Below, in pieces: positions 37,995 to 51,003 of a DNA stretch of 64,000 nucleotides. Position numbers and translations under genes: made by a program. Under the pieces are notes generated by a model. The model searched no databases, was not told the origin of the DNA, and worked only from the letters and a program-made list of their open reading frames with translations. The stretch covers positions 3,340,245 to 3,404,244 of the forward strand of contig CM021322.1 of NCBI GenBank assembly GCA_010645155.1. Direction: 5' to 3'. Every line of letters begins with the position of its first letter. The stretch's first letter is position 1. The DNA comes from Tigriopus japonicus (Eukaryota > Arthropoda > Copepoda > Harpacticoida > Harpacticidae).

Positions 37995-40900
37995 CATATG
38001 TTGTAGGGGTCTCACCCTAGCAGGGGTCTCCATTTAAGGCAGGGTGTCTCTGAACTCCTGTTCAGCTTTGAGGGCTTCAACAAGGGGGAAGACGTATTTG
38101 GCTCTTGTCCCCGCACCCTGTAGTGGGGGAATTATCATCTCATGGAATTCAAGTGTCAAGAGCTTTCAAATATGAACATGAAATAAAGTGCTCCATCAAA
38201 CTCCTTTCGTATCCATTCAAATACCCTGGTTTTCGATCCCTCAACATCAGGATATTTTCTGTATTCAAAGTTTCCCGCGGAAAACCAGATACTTTGATTT
38301 ACGGACTGGAACTGCATGTTGTATGCAATTTGCAATGGCCTTTTCAAAAGAGAAAAAAGGAGGGGTTGTAAATCAACAAGAGATCGAATTGGTTCAACAT
38401 TTGTCCACTCGATATCTGATAGGGATTTCAATTCTTACCAACCCCAATTCCAATTGTAACTGAACAATGGATTAGAGTTGGCAAATCTCTTTGAGCATTA
38501 AATCATGGTTTCTCCCTTTCTTGTCCCTTCCATTCGGTTTGAGGCTTAATCGCGAGCATCCTCTTTGATTTCGAGTTGAGTACGCTTTTCAGACCAAACA
38601 GCTACTCGCTCACGCGCGCACACGAGACAATCTCTCATTGAAATCAAAGAAATAAATTTCAAACAACAATAAATCAGACGAAGATTTGGCAAACCGTGAC
38701 ATCCGAACAGTGCCTTGATTATCCTTCGTGTGTACCGTGATCACGTGTGATTTGCAGCCTTTTCGGAGAGGATTGAAGGAGGAACTCCGCTTGGTTGGGG
38801 AGTGACTTGCTTGGAATATCCACCAAATCAAGGGACGACGTCTCCCTTGATCAGATACATTTGGTCACTCCCCTTTGCTCATGATTTATGTTCCACCAAC
38901 TCAAGGAAAAGGGTTGTTCCCTTCTTTGTTCCATATTCAGGTCTGAAGATCCATTTTGTTCTTCCCTTGCACTTGCCTTGTCTCCTCTCCAGTTCAGAAT
39001 TGGAAATGGTTAAGGGTCTTCCGACGACTTTTGAGACTGGTTTCAAATCCTTGAATATGTAAATGAAATTCTCAAATTCGGACAAAGATGAATTGCTTCT
39101 ACGGTCTGATTGCCCAAATTGAATTGTGCACCGATTGCCAAAATAAGAAAAATGGATGAAGGAGTAGTTGCTTTGTCATGCTCCTGTTTCCAGTATTGTA
39201 AACCTTTATTGGCCTCAAAGTCCTATCCAATTATGTTTTTTCAAGGACCAGAATTGAAGAGAAATGACCCACGTGTTCTTGATAAAAGATATCTCGATTG
39301 TTTCTGGTTGTCGTTCAGGCTTGGCTGACTATCGCTTGCTTGTTAGTCGAATGATTCTAACAACGGCGAGTGACAAAGAGCATCATAAAACGGCGTGAAA
39401 AATGATCTGACAAGTGCATCCAAAAAATGAGCATATGACCCAAAAACACGGTCCGATGTCGGTTTCATCAATCAATTGCTTTGTGAAGGGGGTGAACCAT
39501 CACCAAGCAACCTGATGGTTTTCTGTGAATTATAAAGAGTTTCGCCACGCCCTCAATGTCCAAAAAGCTTTGAACAAGCTCAATTGTAAAACTGAGCAAT
39601 CCATTCGCTCTTTTGTTCATTTTTTGGCCCCAAATGAGGGGAACCTGAGGTCTCAATCGGCGGATTCGAGGTCCTAAAAAGAGCTAATCATAATAGCATG
39701 TAGCTTTTGGTCTTCAAAACCTTTTGGAAACCAGTTTTATTCAGCAGACATCTTTTGCGTCCATATTCCAGGAAAAGCTCGCTCGTTTGTAATCATACGT
39801 AATGTGGTGGGTGGAAACGAAGTTAATCAGCTTTCACGTCATGGTCCATCTGGAATAATCATCGTACGAACATGAAGTCCCCAGAAGTACAGATGAATAA
39901 TTCATTGCATTTACTCCGAGGTAAGACTGAAGGAATTTCCCCAGCTTTTCAAAGAATTCTAGGAGTGATCCAGCTTTTTATTGTTCTTAAAACAGAGATT
40001 CCCCTTCCTTTTTTGTCACCACCCTCCAATTAGATCCTAGTTCTCTTTTGACGTAGTTCCACTTCGATAAGCTAGTTCTCTTTACTGAACCTTCGGCTCA
40101 GCAGAGTGTTGCCAGAAACTTGACATGACCCATCAAAGGTTCGGTTTATAAGGCTGGTTGCACAATTGTCCATGTGTTATTTTTGCCAATTTCAATCTGT
40201 TGACGCGTCAATGAGCGCCCATATGGATAGACGGCGATCAATAAGTCACAAGCAAGATTAATGGAAAGATAATTTGCTCCAATCCTTGCGAGTGATTGAT
40301 AAAAAGAGCAACAAATTTGTTTCATGTTTGCCCTTTCTCATTTGATGCGTACACAAGGTTCGTTATCATTGCGCAATGATCATCATGACTCCATCTCCAA
40401 GTAGGACAATAACCCCCCTCCTCTGATCCTGGAGACTGCGTCAAAGGCGATTTGACCACGATGACTCGTGAAAGAAGAGTTCAATGGATTTCCGAGAATT
40501 GGTCACGATTTTCTTAGAATTGATGAGGTTTTCGCACTCTGGGATATCCCTAATGTGATCAGTCGAAATTCGAGTGTTTGTCCGTTTTTCTCTCGAGGTT
40601 CCTCATCGTCGATAACAACAACCCCCGTGTGATTTGCTTTACTTCAACTGTCATTTGACGTGGACAGCTGAATCCGAGCTCAATGGAGGTTTGGAGAACA
40701 CGAAGGGTGTTGGCGCAAAGTAGTCCAAAGATCATGTGTAACACAGTAGTCTTATTGTAGGAGTAAACAAGCCGGCCAAAGCACGCATACACCATTTATC
40801 CATCGCAGTGGATTGCTCACTTACCACTACTACCTCACTTGAAACTCAAAGAACCTTTAGAGGTCTGAGAGCCTGCCAACACAAACTATCAGCCACTGAT

Positions 40901-43900
40901 GTGGCTCAACACTAGATCGTCAATGTAATTCTTTGACAGCATTGGAAACATTATGACAAGGAAATGGTCGAAATAATTCAATTGAAAATTCTCATAATTT
41001 GGCCCAGTTGGCTAGAGCCATTATAATCGGAAGAGGTTGTGTGTGAGATTTATTGGTCCTAGAAGAAAACAAGTGTCTTTGCATAATGAGGAAAGTCCAA
41101 AGAGTGACCACAAAAAAGTGAAAGATTTTATTGATTTGTTTCTTAAACATGGCTACTTTTGCAAGTTTTGTGTGTTGTGAGAAAATATGTGCTTGTTTTA
41201 CATTTTTCATCCAAATTCACCGCACAAACTTTTGGCACTTTCCTTCTTGTGCTAAGTGGCAAGACTTATAACATTGGGACCCAAAAGATATCGTGCGCAC
41301 AGTCCTTAGCCATAGTGGCTCTAATTTGAGCTGTTGAAATATGGTTTCAATATAGTCAACCATTTGTAAACACGGATGGTTGAAGTTAGATCTGTCTTTG
41401 CGGGAGTCGGGGATTCCATCATCTAAGTAACTTTTCACGTCTGTGGAGCTAATGCACATGGCCGATCCGAGTTAATTTGCACAGGAGAGCAAACGATGAT
41501 ACGGACAACGACCACGGACAAGAAAGAGACAGAGAAGAAAAGAAAAAAGGGTCCCTCTCTCTGTGGGCTCTAGCTCTCCCAAGGTATTATCATTCGTCAA
41601 ATCTGTTCGTTGAAGCGACCAGCCAAGTACCTGATGCTCTGTTTTGCACTAGTACACTCCATGGCTGGCTCCCCCCTTCAATAGCCACTTCAATAGAGAT
41701 TACTTGTCCAAGATAACGGATTTTCAATCATCCGGACGTGGAATAATGGCATTAGACCCAACAGCGCACGTCACAAACAAACGCTTGAATTTCGTGGACT
41801 TCAGAAGAGAGGCCAAAGAAGTGGAAGAAGAGGAAAAAATGGCTCTAAATTGACCGTCATCAAGGGCCATCTATTTCATAGGTTGGTGCTCCCTTTTGGC
41901 ACTTTGTGCTCCATCTCATATTTCCTCTATTCAGAACTTCGACATTGATTCAATGCCCGAAAGCGGAGGAGTCACTTTAAATAATGTCCAACACGGATTC
42001 CGAATCAGAAACTCAATAAAAAGCTTGTCCAAACACGAGGGAGGGAAAAAAGCATCGAGGAAAGTCCTAGCAGAGATAAATGAGGCGGGCCATTTTGATC
42101 CCCCTTTTCTGGACCAATTTCCATCGCATTCCCTAACTTTTGGAGAGCTTCTTCAGACGATTACCACTGATGTGAATTGTAAAAAAATTACTAAATATTT
42201 ATCCCACTCATTTTAATATATGTGTCGTCCCGTGCGTCATTGACCACCCAAAAGCTTTGGTTACACAACCATTTTGAGAACAATGTGTTGGCACAATCCA
42301 TTTAGCCATTGATTTTTGCTATCGCTTCATGAGAACCTTCTCATGAAGAAGAGGGATGACACTTTCTCATTGAAAACAAAAGTTGATGAAGTGCAATCAG
42401 GCCAAGCCGGAGGCGTTTGGAACTGGGAAAGTCCATTATCTAGTCACACGCCACTCAACAATGCCCATGAATACAGATGATCATTCCCGTTTTCACCGAC
42501 AACGACGACGCCCATAAACCCACGATGCCCCAAGAGACCTGCTCCAATGACGCGCTGATTCCATAAGTCCAAAGAGGAACTCTACATCGATTGGGTTTTG
42601 AAATCAAGCTTGACGATCAAGTCGATGATAATCAAGGGAGATCTCTAAAATTGCTGTCTCATTCTCGAAGCCATCATCATTGGGGGGACTTTTCTCACCC
42701 ATTTAACTCGGAACACGAGAAGAGAAGGAGGAGGTCAACTTGTGCCTGAAATGGGTCTCGCTTGATTGGATGCCTCAGCAGCAATGTGTCTCCCCAAATG
42801 GATCCCAAAGTGAGGATGTTTATTGTTTTTGAATGTCCGGAGAGTGTCCAAGTGAGTGTCCGAGTGTTATCCATGCTTATCTTGAGGATGACCAAGCACA
42901 ATAAAAGTCCCATTTAGCCACGGATCCTTGGCACCTATCACCACCATTCTATTTATGGCCCTGGGAACACTCAAGCCAAAAAGGGGACTTTTATCTCATT
43001 CGCGATGGATATGTGAGAAAATGCCAAGTTGTGTCATGAAATCCTTTTCTCTCGCCAATGGTCAATGTTATGAGTACGACTCGGGAATAAGGGTGGACCA
43101 ACATTATTACCGGTAATAATCAGAACACCATCAGTCGGGGTTTGGGCAAACTCGGTTCAAAGATGAATACTTGTCCGTTAACAAAGGACTTTATTCGTTG
43201 GCCTAACAAATTTTTAGAGCTACTTTTCACCTTGTTCAATAACGGTTTACACTGACGGGAAAATGTGTGGTGAACGAGCTACATTTCAATCGGCATTTGT
43301 TGGACCTCTGCTTTTCTTCGGCTTCTGTTTTCGCTGGCATGTTTTCAATTTTGAATTATTTTGACATTTACATCCAAGTCATAACTTGAGGCTGAAAAAG
43401 CACTGACAGAATTTGCACAGATTAGTCGGGAATGTTTTTTGTGCAAAATTGCGGGCTCTCAAATTTTCGTCGGAATAATCGCTATGGGTGTGGGAGTGAC
43501 TTTGTTATTGGGGTGGGTGGGTAGAATTTGGCTCCAGGTGATTCTCCCCTCAAACTGCCAGACATGCAAAATATTTTCGTTTTGCAAAAGCTATTCATTG
43601 TCCACATGGTACAAGGATCTCGTACATCATTCCATTCCTATTCGTACTTGACTTTTGAGTTCGAACTGGGAGACAGCGTTTATTCACATGGACATGAGCA
43701 GTCCAAGCACAAGGGAATTTTTTCAAGTACATGTACAGAGGTGGAAATAGGAATACTCTTTGTAAGAACAAAGTAAATATATGACTTTTTTCACTTTCGA
43801 TCGGAACACACAATTCACAAGAATTCCGTTGTTAATGACTGTCAGACTTCTTTTTTCAACTCTGACAGTACTTTGAATTCAAGGAAACAAGAAATATTAT

Positions 43901-45184
43901 GAAGTTGGCGCGTGGTTTTCATTAAAGTGTTCTCATTTTTTTTGTTTTCTTCTTTCTTCAGTTGCAGTGAATAAAACAATATTTCAAATAAACAGCACAA
44001 TCAATCATTCTAAGTAGGGATGTGATCATCTATCCTGGAGACGACGAAAACCTGTGAAAAAAATGTCTCTAGGAAGATGATTTTGGAAACCAAATTAATA
44101 CTTCTGCATTTTTGGTAACATTATCCCATATTGCGCAAAGTGAAAACCGCATTTGTTAACAACGAGCATCCTCCCTTTTAGCCACGATGTCCTCGTCTCA
44201 AGCGAGTGAGTCCAATTGACACTTGAGCCCGGATGAGAAAAGTGTCTGAACTGCGTACGCCATGATGGAATTTCGGACTCGGAATTCGGGATTTGGACAC
44301 AACTGAAATGCGTGAAGCTTTGTCATACACATAGCTGCATGCACCAAAATACAAGCTGATCCACAAGAGTTATCTGTCCTTCTCTCTCTTCATTGATCTT
44401 TTGCGCTTGTGCACTTATTTCCCGTAAATTCGTACTCACATCAGTTAGTACTAAGTAGTGACTTTGGGCATTATTGTGCTACAGAACATGACTTATGTTC
44501 ATGGTCATAAAATTCGAGACCATGGGACCTGGTTGGAACATAGTTTCACGTCACAGCAATGCTTGTTATTTCTGCTAATGATTCGTGTTTGGACAGGGAC
44601 GGTGTTGCACTTTTGTCCAAGTACCCAAGTACATGTCAATTTGAAGGAGCCACGGATTCTTGCAAAAAATCAAGTCCCAGATTTATCGTTGAGCGTGTTC
44701 GCAACTCGCAAAAAGTAAATCCTGGCCTTCCAATTATGCAGATGGAGCCACTCACCCAGAAACACACATCTCACATATGGGAATACTCGTTGTTCAAAAA
44801 AAGGGATCTCATTATCTATGGTTTGCCTGTATTTTCAACCTATTATTACATGACGTTTCATATTTCTTCGTCACACCTCAAGATCTCGCGAGGGTCCATT
44901 TCCCGCGGGAAAGAAGTTTTCCCTTCTTACACAATCCGTTTTATGTTTAGTCAACGGGGTTTGATACAATATTCATGAGGTCTGTCACTTCTCAATCGAC
45001 TTTTCAGCAGTATATAGTAGTATAAACAGTGTGAACTGGCACTGATTGTGGAAGTCGTTCGAGCTCCACGATGTGCATGCACCTTTGGCTTGAAACAATG
45101 ACCTTTGTTGTGGAGGGAAGCGATATATTATTGCGTATGGACACCAACACAAGACAAGACTACAACTGCTATTTTATGCCTGTG

Positions 45185-45200
45185 GTGTGTGTGTGTGTGT
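45185..45200. repeat. (GT)8 microsatellite
   Basis: Eight perfect GT units in noncoding sequence. Confidence 0.85.
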
Positions 45201-47497
45201 GGATTGTACAGATTTAGGCGAGAAGTTCAACAACTGCCCTCAAGGCTAGAGAGTGTTTTATGAAAAAAATGGATTGTTGACAATACATACAAGATGTGGC
45301 TATTGTATTGAAGCTGAAACTGATGTCCGACCTCTCTGCTCGCGTTATTGAAGGTTTGTCCTCATCAAGTTGTTATCACTTCGTTTTCACCCCTACCAAA
45401 GTAGGTCATGTAAGTGTTCTGCTCAGCATCGGATTGGCGTATGTAGTAGTCATATTAATGGCCTCGAGCTTCTTGTCTTGTTTGGCCCCTGACTGAGAGC
45501 GATTCTTGTCTTCCTCGTTCTCCTCATCTACTCATTTACTTACGAGGTAGTGGGTGCTCCTCATCAGTTTGCAGATTGAGACCTACGAGGCACAATCAAA
45601 GCCTCTTCTCAAGTGTCGCCATGTGTTTGAGGCGTAGACAAAAAAGTATAGAGTGGCGTTCCATATTCGCAGATTCGTCCAGATATAAATGTTACGAGAC
45701 AAGCAACATTTTGATGCAGATAAATTCAAGTGTCTTTTTGATACAAGTTTTAGGCGTTGCAATTAGAAAATAGTAAGAAATTGTTAGAATTAAAAATAGT
45801 GAACTAAAACGAAAATCTCTAAATAAATGAAATAGTTTTGTTTCTAATGATTTTTTTTGTCGCACGTATTTTCTGAAACTAAACGCTCATTGTTGCAGAC
45901 AAATTAAGATTGTGGATTTATGATAAAGAAATACTAATGCACTCCGAAACTAATATCTTCACTTTGTATCAATTTTTACAAGGTTGCCGTCTTTAACTTG
46001 GATTTTATGCCTTTTTCCAAAAGTCAAGCAATACTAAGCCCCTTGACCTTAAAACTTAAACAGTGCAAAAAAATCGAGTTTGATTCTCAAAACATCAAGT
46101 TTGTCCAACAGATCCAAAAATCAAATGCCCTTATTGCCCGTCTATACTCACAGTATCTATGGCTTGTGTCCATTACGAGAGGTGGAGGAGTCAATCTCAA
46201 ATCTCACTTTCATGTTAATGACATGCTCAAGTAGGCCAAGATGGTAGAACACACCATTCGCAGGATCTCCGAACTCGTAATTTGCTTTGTCAAGCCGGAT
46301 CAAAGAAGTCCATGAAGATAAGCCATCAGTGTAGATGGAGAAAACTCAGAACCTCCAAGAGACGTCCACGTACGTAGAAAAAAATAGAGTTTTAATCCTC
46401 CCATGCGGGAATGGAATGGATATGAAGAACGCCAATGTGGAATCCAGTGCTATCTCAATTGGCCGACAATTGACATTTTCCCACCACGAGAATCCAACGT
46501 CGGGGCTTTGAAGAAAATGCAAATCAAAGATAGCTTCTTCATTCGCCACCAAAGGGGAAGCAAACGAAAAAGAAGGGTTGTTGAAGGAGTATCCAAATTT
46601 CATGGCTTTGCTGTAGTCTAACAAGACCTGTAATTCAATATCCCCAAGCCGTCATTCACGTTGGAGAGGCATTTTTATGCGTCAATTATCTCGAGTTTGG
46701 CGTCAAATGTTATCGGTATTAGCTTGGCTACAAAAAGCTGAGCGACATTTTTGGTACCAGAGGATTCCCATCCTTGGGGATCAATTCACCATCAAGGCTT
46801 GAACATTGGCATTTAAAGGAGAAGTCCATGTAATAAATCTGGGCTAAAATGTCTCTCTTTGGCAGTAGTCCATGTTATTTGGGACACGAAATCGTCATTG
46901 TTATGATTATCTCGAGCAAAAAATTGAAGAGATTCTGGTCCCATTTTCCAACTCAAGTGTGCGATCCACTTTTCCAAGAATGAACAAAAGGTTCAGTTTT
47001 TTATCGATGTAAGTGGAACTTTTACTCAATAGATTGGAAACATTGTGGCATCTGTTATTTGGCACATTTGTTCTAGTTTTGCGTCTTTCAAGGTAGCTGT
47101 CTTTGTTTTGGTTGAATTCATTAATCTTCCAATAGCAAATGACGCTGTTTTTATCTCATTCTCAGGTCTTGACGATGTTAGGATTACTTTCATTTACACC
47201 TGAACAAACGTTTTGAAGCTTTCACTTCAAAGTCACTTAAAAAACAACTCGACCAAAATCATGTGCTCTTCAACCTTTTAGAGACAAGAAAGCCATTTCG
47301 AGGATCGGCAACCAGAGATCGTGTGTCTCAAATTGCCTTCCGATGTCAAGAAAAGGCGATTAGCTTGAGCTGAAAAGCCAATGGCCAATTCTCCGGATTG
47401 ACGACAAAGATTTGACTAGAAAAGCTTGCCAATTTGTCGGGAATTGGCAATAAATTGCGACATATGTCATGTCTTTCCGGGCTAATGAGGTTCTGGC

Positions 47498-47526
47498 CCG
47501 AATCCCGGGGTCGATTCCGGGTTCGG
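47498..47526. other. GC-rich hairpin resembling a tRNA T-arm
   Basis: CCGAA-T-CCCGG pairs with CCGGG-TTCGG (ten pairs, one bulged T) around the loop GGTCGATT. The right part, GGGGTCGATTCC, is close to the polymerase III B box (GGTTCGANTCC). A second pairing, CGGGC at 47478-47482 with GCCCG at 47496-47500, overlaps it. No matching acceptor stem, anticodon arm or A box is found upstream, so it is not an intact tRNA. It may be a tRNA-derived SINE remnant, a tRNA relic or a structured element of unknown role. Confidence 0.35.
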
Positions 47527-50500
47527 TCATTTTGGATTTGTTTACGACTCGATTCAGGAGATGATGAGTGATGCTCGTTGGAAAAACGCCAGGTTGGTGC
47601 CAAAGGTCCACATGAAGATTGAGAAAGTTTCTGCAGCTGCGCGGTGATTTGGTGGAATTAAGGGCACATTTTATGCCAGTTTTATTTCCTTTTCTCAGCA
47701 AGCCAAAAGTGCATCTTTTGGGAGGATTTGGTCTGGACGCTCGCCTCCTGCATGTGAGCTACTTTTAATTTAATACAAATGAGCTTTTGAAAGAGACCTA
47801 GTTCGGCGATGTCTGAGGCGTTTTGATCAAATGCGGAGATAATCTTTAAGCTCTTCCACGTTCTGCTCCACTTGAGACGCAAATTGTCACTTTTTTCATC
47901 TTCCAGCAAAGAACTATCAAGAAGGTAGGTTGTTCTCTCTTGAAGAAACAATCCTTTTAGAATAACTCATTAAACCTCACATGGGGCCTGATTTGAATCT
48001 TCCAAGGGTGATCTTCTTGTATTGAGAAATCAATATTTAAACAATGACTTGTATTCATAAAGCAAGAAACATTCAGTTTGAACAAATAAAACTTTTATGC
48101 AATGAAGAAAAACGGCATCTTAGTAAAACGCATTAAAACCCCAATACGAGAAGAACAATTAGTTTTGCTGAATTCTATAGAAAGACACTATTCATAAATA
48201 TTTTGACATGAATGTGAGCTTAAAAGCTTACGAATGCATTTCCCTTGCCGTTATGTATGTCCCCACCCTAAATATAAATTATGAAAAAAAACTTGATTTG
48301 TCCTAGCCCTTTCTGATATATTCTATTGATCATTCCCCAACTGAAGACAAATATTCATTATTGTTACCGCAAGTTTCTTGTTCCAGTCTTGGCAGGGCGT
48401 CAAAAAAAATGATTTCCATCCATCATCCAATAACAAGTTTTCCCTGTCTCATTTAAATCCTCAAAGCTTGGCATTCATCATAATTGACCAATTCCCGGAT
48501 TAACGACTCGCCATTCTTCATCTCTCACGATGTCTGTCCGATTCTCCAGGGATTGGAGTAAAATGAAAAGCCTCTCTGAAGAATTACTTAAGCCTATTTG
48601 TTTGATGACAATACCCAGATAGGAACCGAAGGCCGAGAAATCCGAAATAGAGATGGACAGATGATCAGAATCATCGTAACAAGAATAGCACTCACCCGAT
48701 TCGATCGCCTCCCGAACGTGTTGACAATTTTGACACTGATGATTTATCTCAAATATTTCGTCGTTCGTCTCCTATCTGACCAAAAAAGTAATGAGCAGCT
48801 TTAGAACCGAGTAAGATTGTCCTCGGATTCGTTGCCAAACTGGCAACTTGTTTTTCCTCATTTATGTTAATTGAATTCATGCCGCTCGCTATGATTATTC
48901 CTTAATCAAGATCAAGATACAGATCCCGGCTTTCAAGTATTGTTCCCGGGCTTGGCTCGCTGTTATAATGACCCGGACAAATATCTTGTGGTGCCAAGAG
49001 CTTTTAACAAATATTTGTGACTTTATGGCGGTCGAATTGAATTCATCCATTTCCCAGTTCACCCTTGGCTCTTCTGAGGGTTCCACTTAAGTGGCTCAAA
49101 AGCCTCCCCTTGGAGAAAGGTGGGTCGAAAACACGGCTAAATATTGGCAAGGTTCGACTGGATGATCCCACAGAACCCTTGGCCAACGGGTGGTACAATG
49201 GCCTGTGAAAGATCGGAGGACTTGATAAGCCATGAATTCATTATCTCATCGTCGGCCACACTAAACAATATCTCACATACTGTAGGTCAAGAGAAGACCC
49301 TGAAATTGGTCTGAGACTCGAGAGCGAAGTGGTCCGTTCTGTAATAGGCGATGATTTGGAGGTTGGAGGTTGGCTCACCAATGGGCTTTGTGCTTGATTA
49401 GATAAACATATATTTATCGGGGGTCGAGGTCTCTGCGATGCCTTTTCGATGACTGTAATTATCTCTTTGAATCCCAAGGACCATAATGGTTGTTAGGGAA
49501 GATGATCACCACCCACTGCCCACCCTCGCAAACATCATCAGGATTCAAGATTCATCCTGCAAAAATTCAGACCTGTTGAGTCATGGAGGGTCAGAGGAGT
49601 AACTCTTCAAAACAGTTAAATAAATTCGTTCTATTTGAAGGAATGGGAACATTTTGATTAGAGAACGCCGTTCTTTATCGCTTTGACAAGTCCAACTGAA
49701 CACGTACATTATGGATGAAGCTGACACCAGATTGGTATTTCCTGAGGTAAAAAAGACTGATGTTCAGACCATAACCTGCAATTATCTCGCTCCCCTTCTC
49801 TGTTAAAAGCTTCCATGGCATCGTTGACTTCAGAGAAAACAGAAAAAAATGACATAAATTCAATAGTGACTCTGCTTGGAAGGCCCAAATTTGTCTCTTG
49901 TTTCTCAAGTGCTTTGCTCGCGACGGATTTCACGGTTTATTCCTTTATTGATCGGGGATCTCCGAGTCGAATGTGTTTACCTCGTCCTCTTGTCAGTCCA
50001 GGTCATCATCATCCATTTGGAAGCTACCAACGAAGAACCACAGGTGTTCAATTCTCAACTGTTTTTCTCGATTTCTCTTGATCTCCCGGGAAACGAGTCA
50101 CCAACAATCATGGACAGGTTTCCCAATTTTACTATTCCTTGGCAATTTACATCAACGGACATACTTTGAAAGTAGGGATGGATCTTAGAATCCGTTTCAA
50201 GATTCTTGGAGTGTCAGTACAAAGTGGGATGTTGGGGAGGAGTTGGCAATGTTGTTGAGCTGATTAGTGATTCTGCCAATATGTCTCCCCTCGATTCCCA
50301 TTGTCCAAGCAAAAAAATATCATTGTCAATTCGATCCACTTCAATCACCTAGACTCTTGGTTGGGTCGCCAACTCAACCTTTAAACACATGGACAACTAG
50401 CTCCCTAACCCGGCAATTGTTCGGTGACAGAGACCGATAGAGTACTTTATATGAGAGATCGGATAATAAAACCACGCTCATGTTTTTCTTATTTTTGTTT

Positions 50501-50973
50501 GTGTATTTTAACACAACCGTGGAAAAACATAGTTGCCCTCTGTTCTTAGCATCAGGTCTAAAATCAGGTCAAAAATCACTAAAATTCAAAAAGTGATTGC
50601 ATTCGTAATTCTCTGATTTGTGGTCAGAAAAAGATGAAATGAACAGATTGCGATCCATTTTCAATAAGTTTTTTACATGGATTTTTGAAGATTTTCGCCC
50701 ACTTAGTGGCCTTGAATACATTCTTTTTAAAAACCTTCCAATCAAAGTTAAATCACAAAAACGAAATAGCAATAAAAATCTGCCCTCTTGATTTCGTCGG
50801 TTCTCTGCAATATGGAACTCTGCGATGATGAAAATTGGTCACTACACATGAAGGGGTAATGGCCCTTGGAAACCCGGGATTGACAACAATCATCGGCCAA
50901 TCCAATGAAAGTTTAGACTTTGAATCCCGCTGAGCTTCGAGAGCCAAAGATTGATAGTATAACGCACTCCGGG

Positions 50974-51003
50974 TCTCTTTCTTTCTTTCTCTCTTTCTCT
51001 CTC
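50974..51003. repeat. TTTC/CT pyrimidine-rich simple repeat
   Basis: Thirty bases of TCTTT and CT units on the plus strand, noncoding. Confidence 0.8.

Larger units (their letters stand above)
35940..47450. other. Long stretch without recognised genes
   Basis: I see no defensible gene. Open frames reach 152 codons (37187-37645, minus) and 139 codons (44559-44978, plus). The latter starts just after an acceptor-like CACGTCACAG and contains a Cys-bearing segment (DSCLDRDGVALLSKYPSTC) before a GTAAAT donor-like site at about 44715; it is the best exon-like scrap here but still weak. AGGGGTCTC occurs twice 17 bases apart near 38007 and 38024. Microsatellites at 37979-37994 and 45185-45200 are listed separately. 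Confidence 0.4.
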
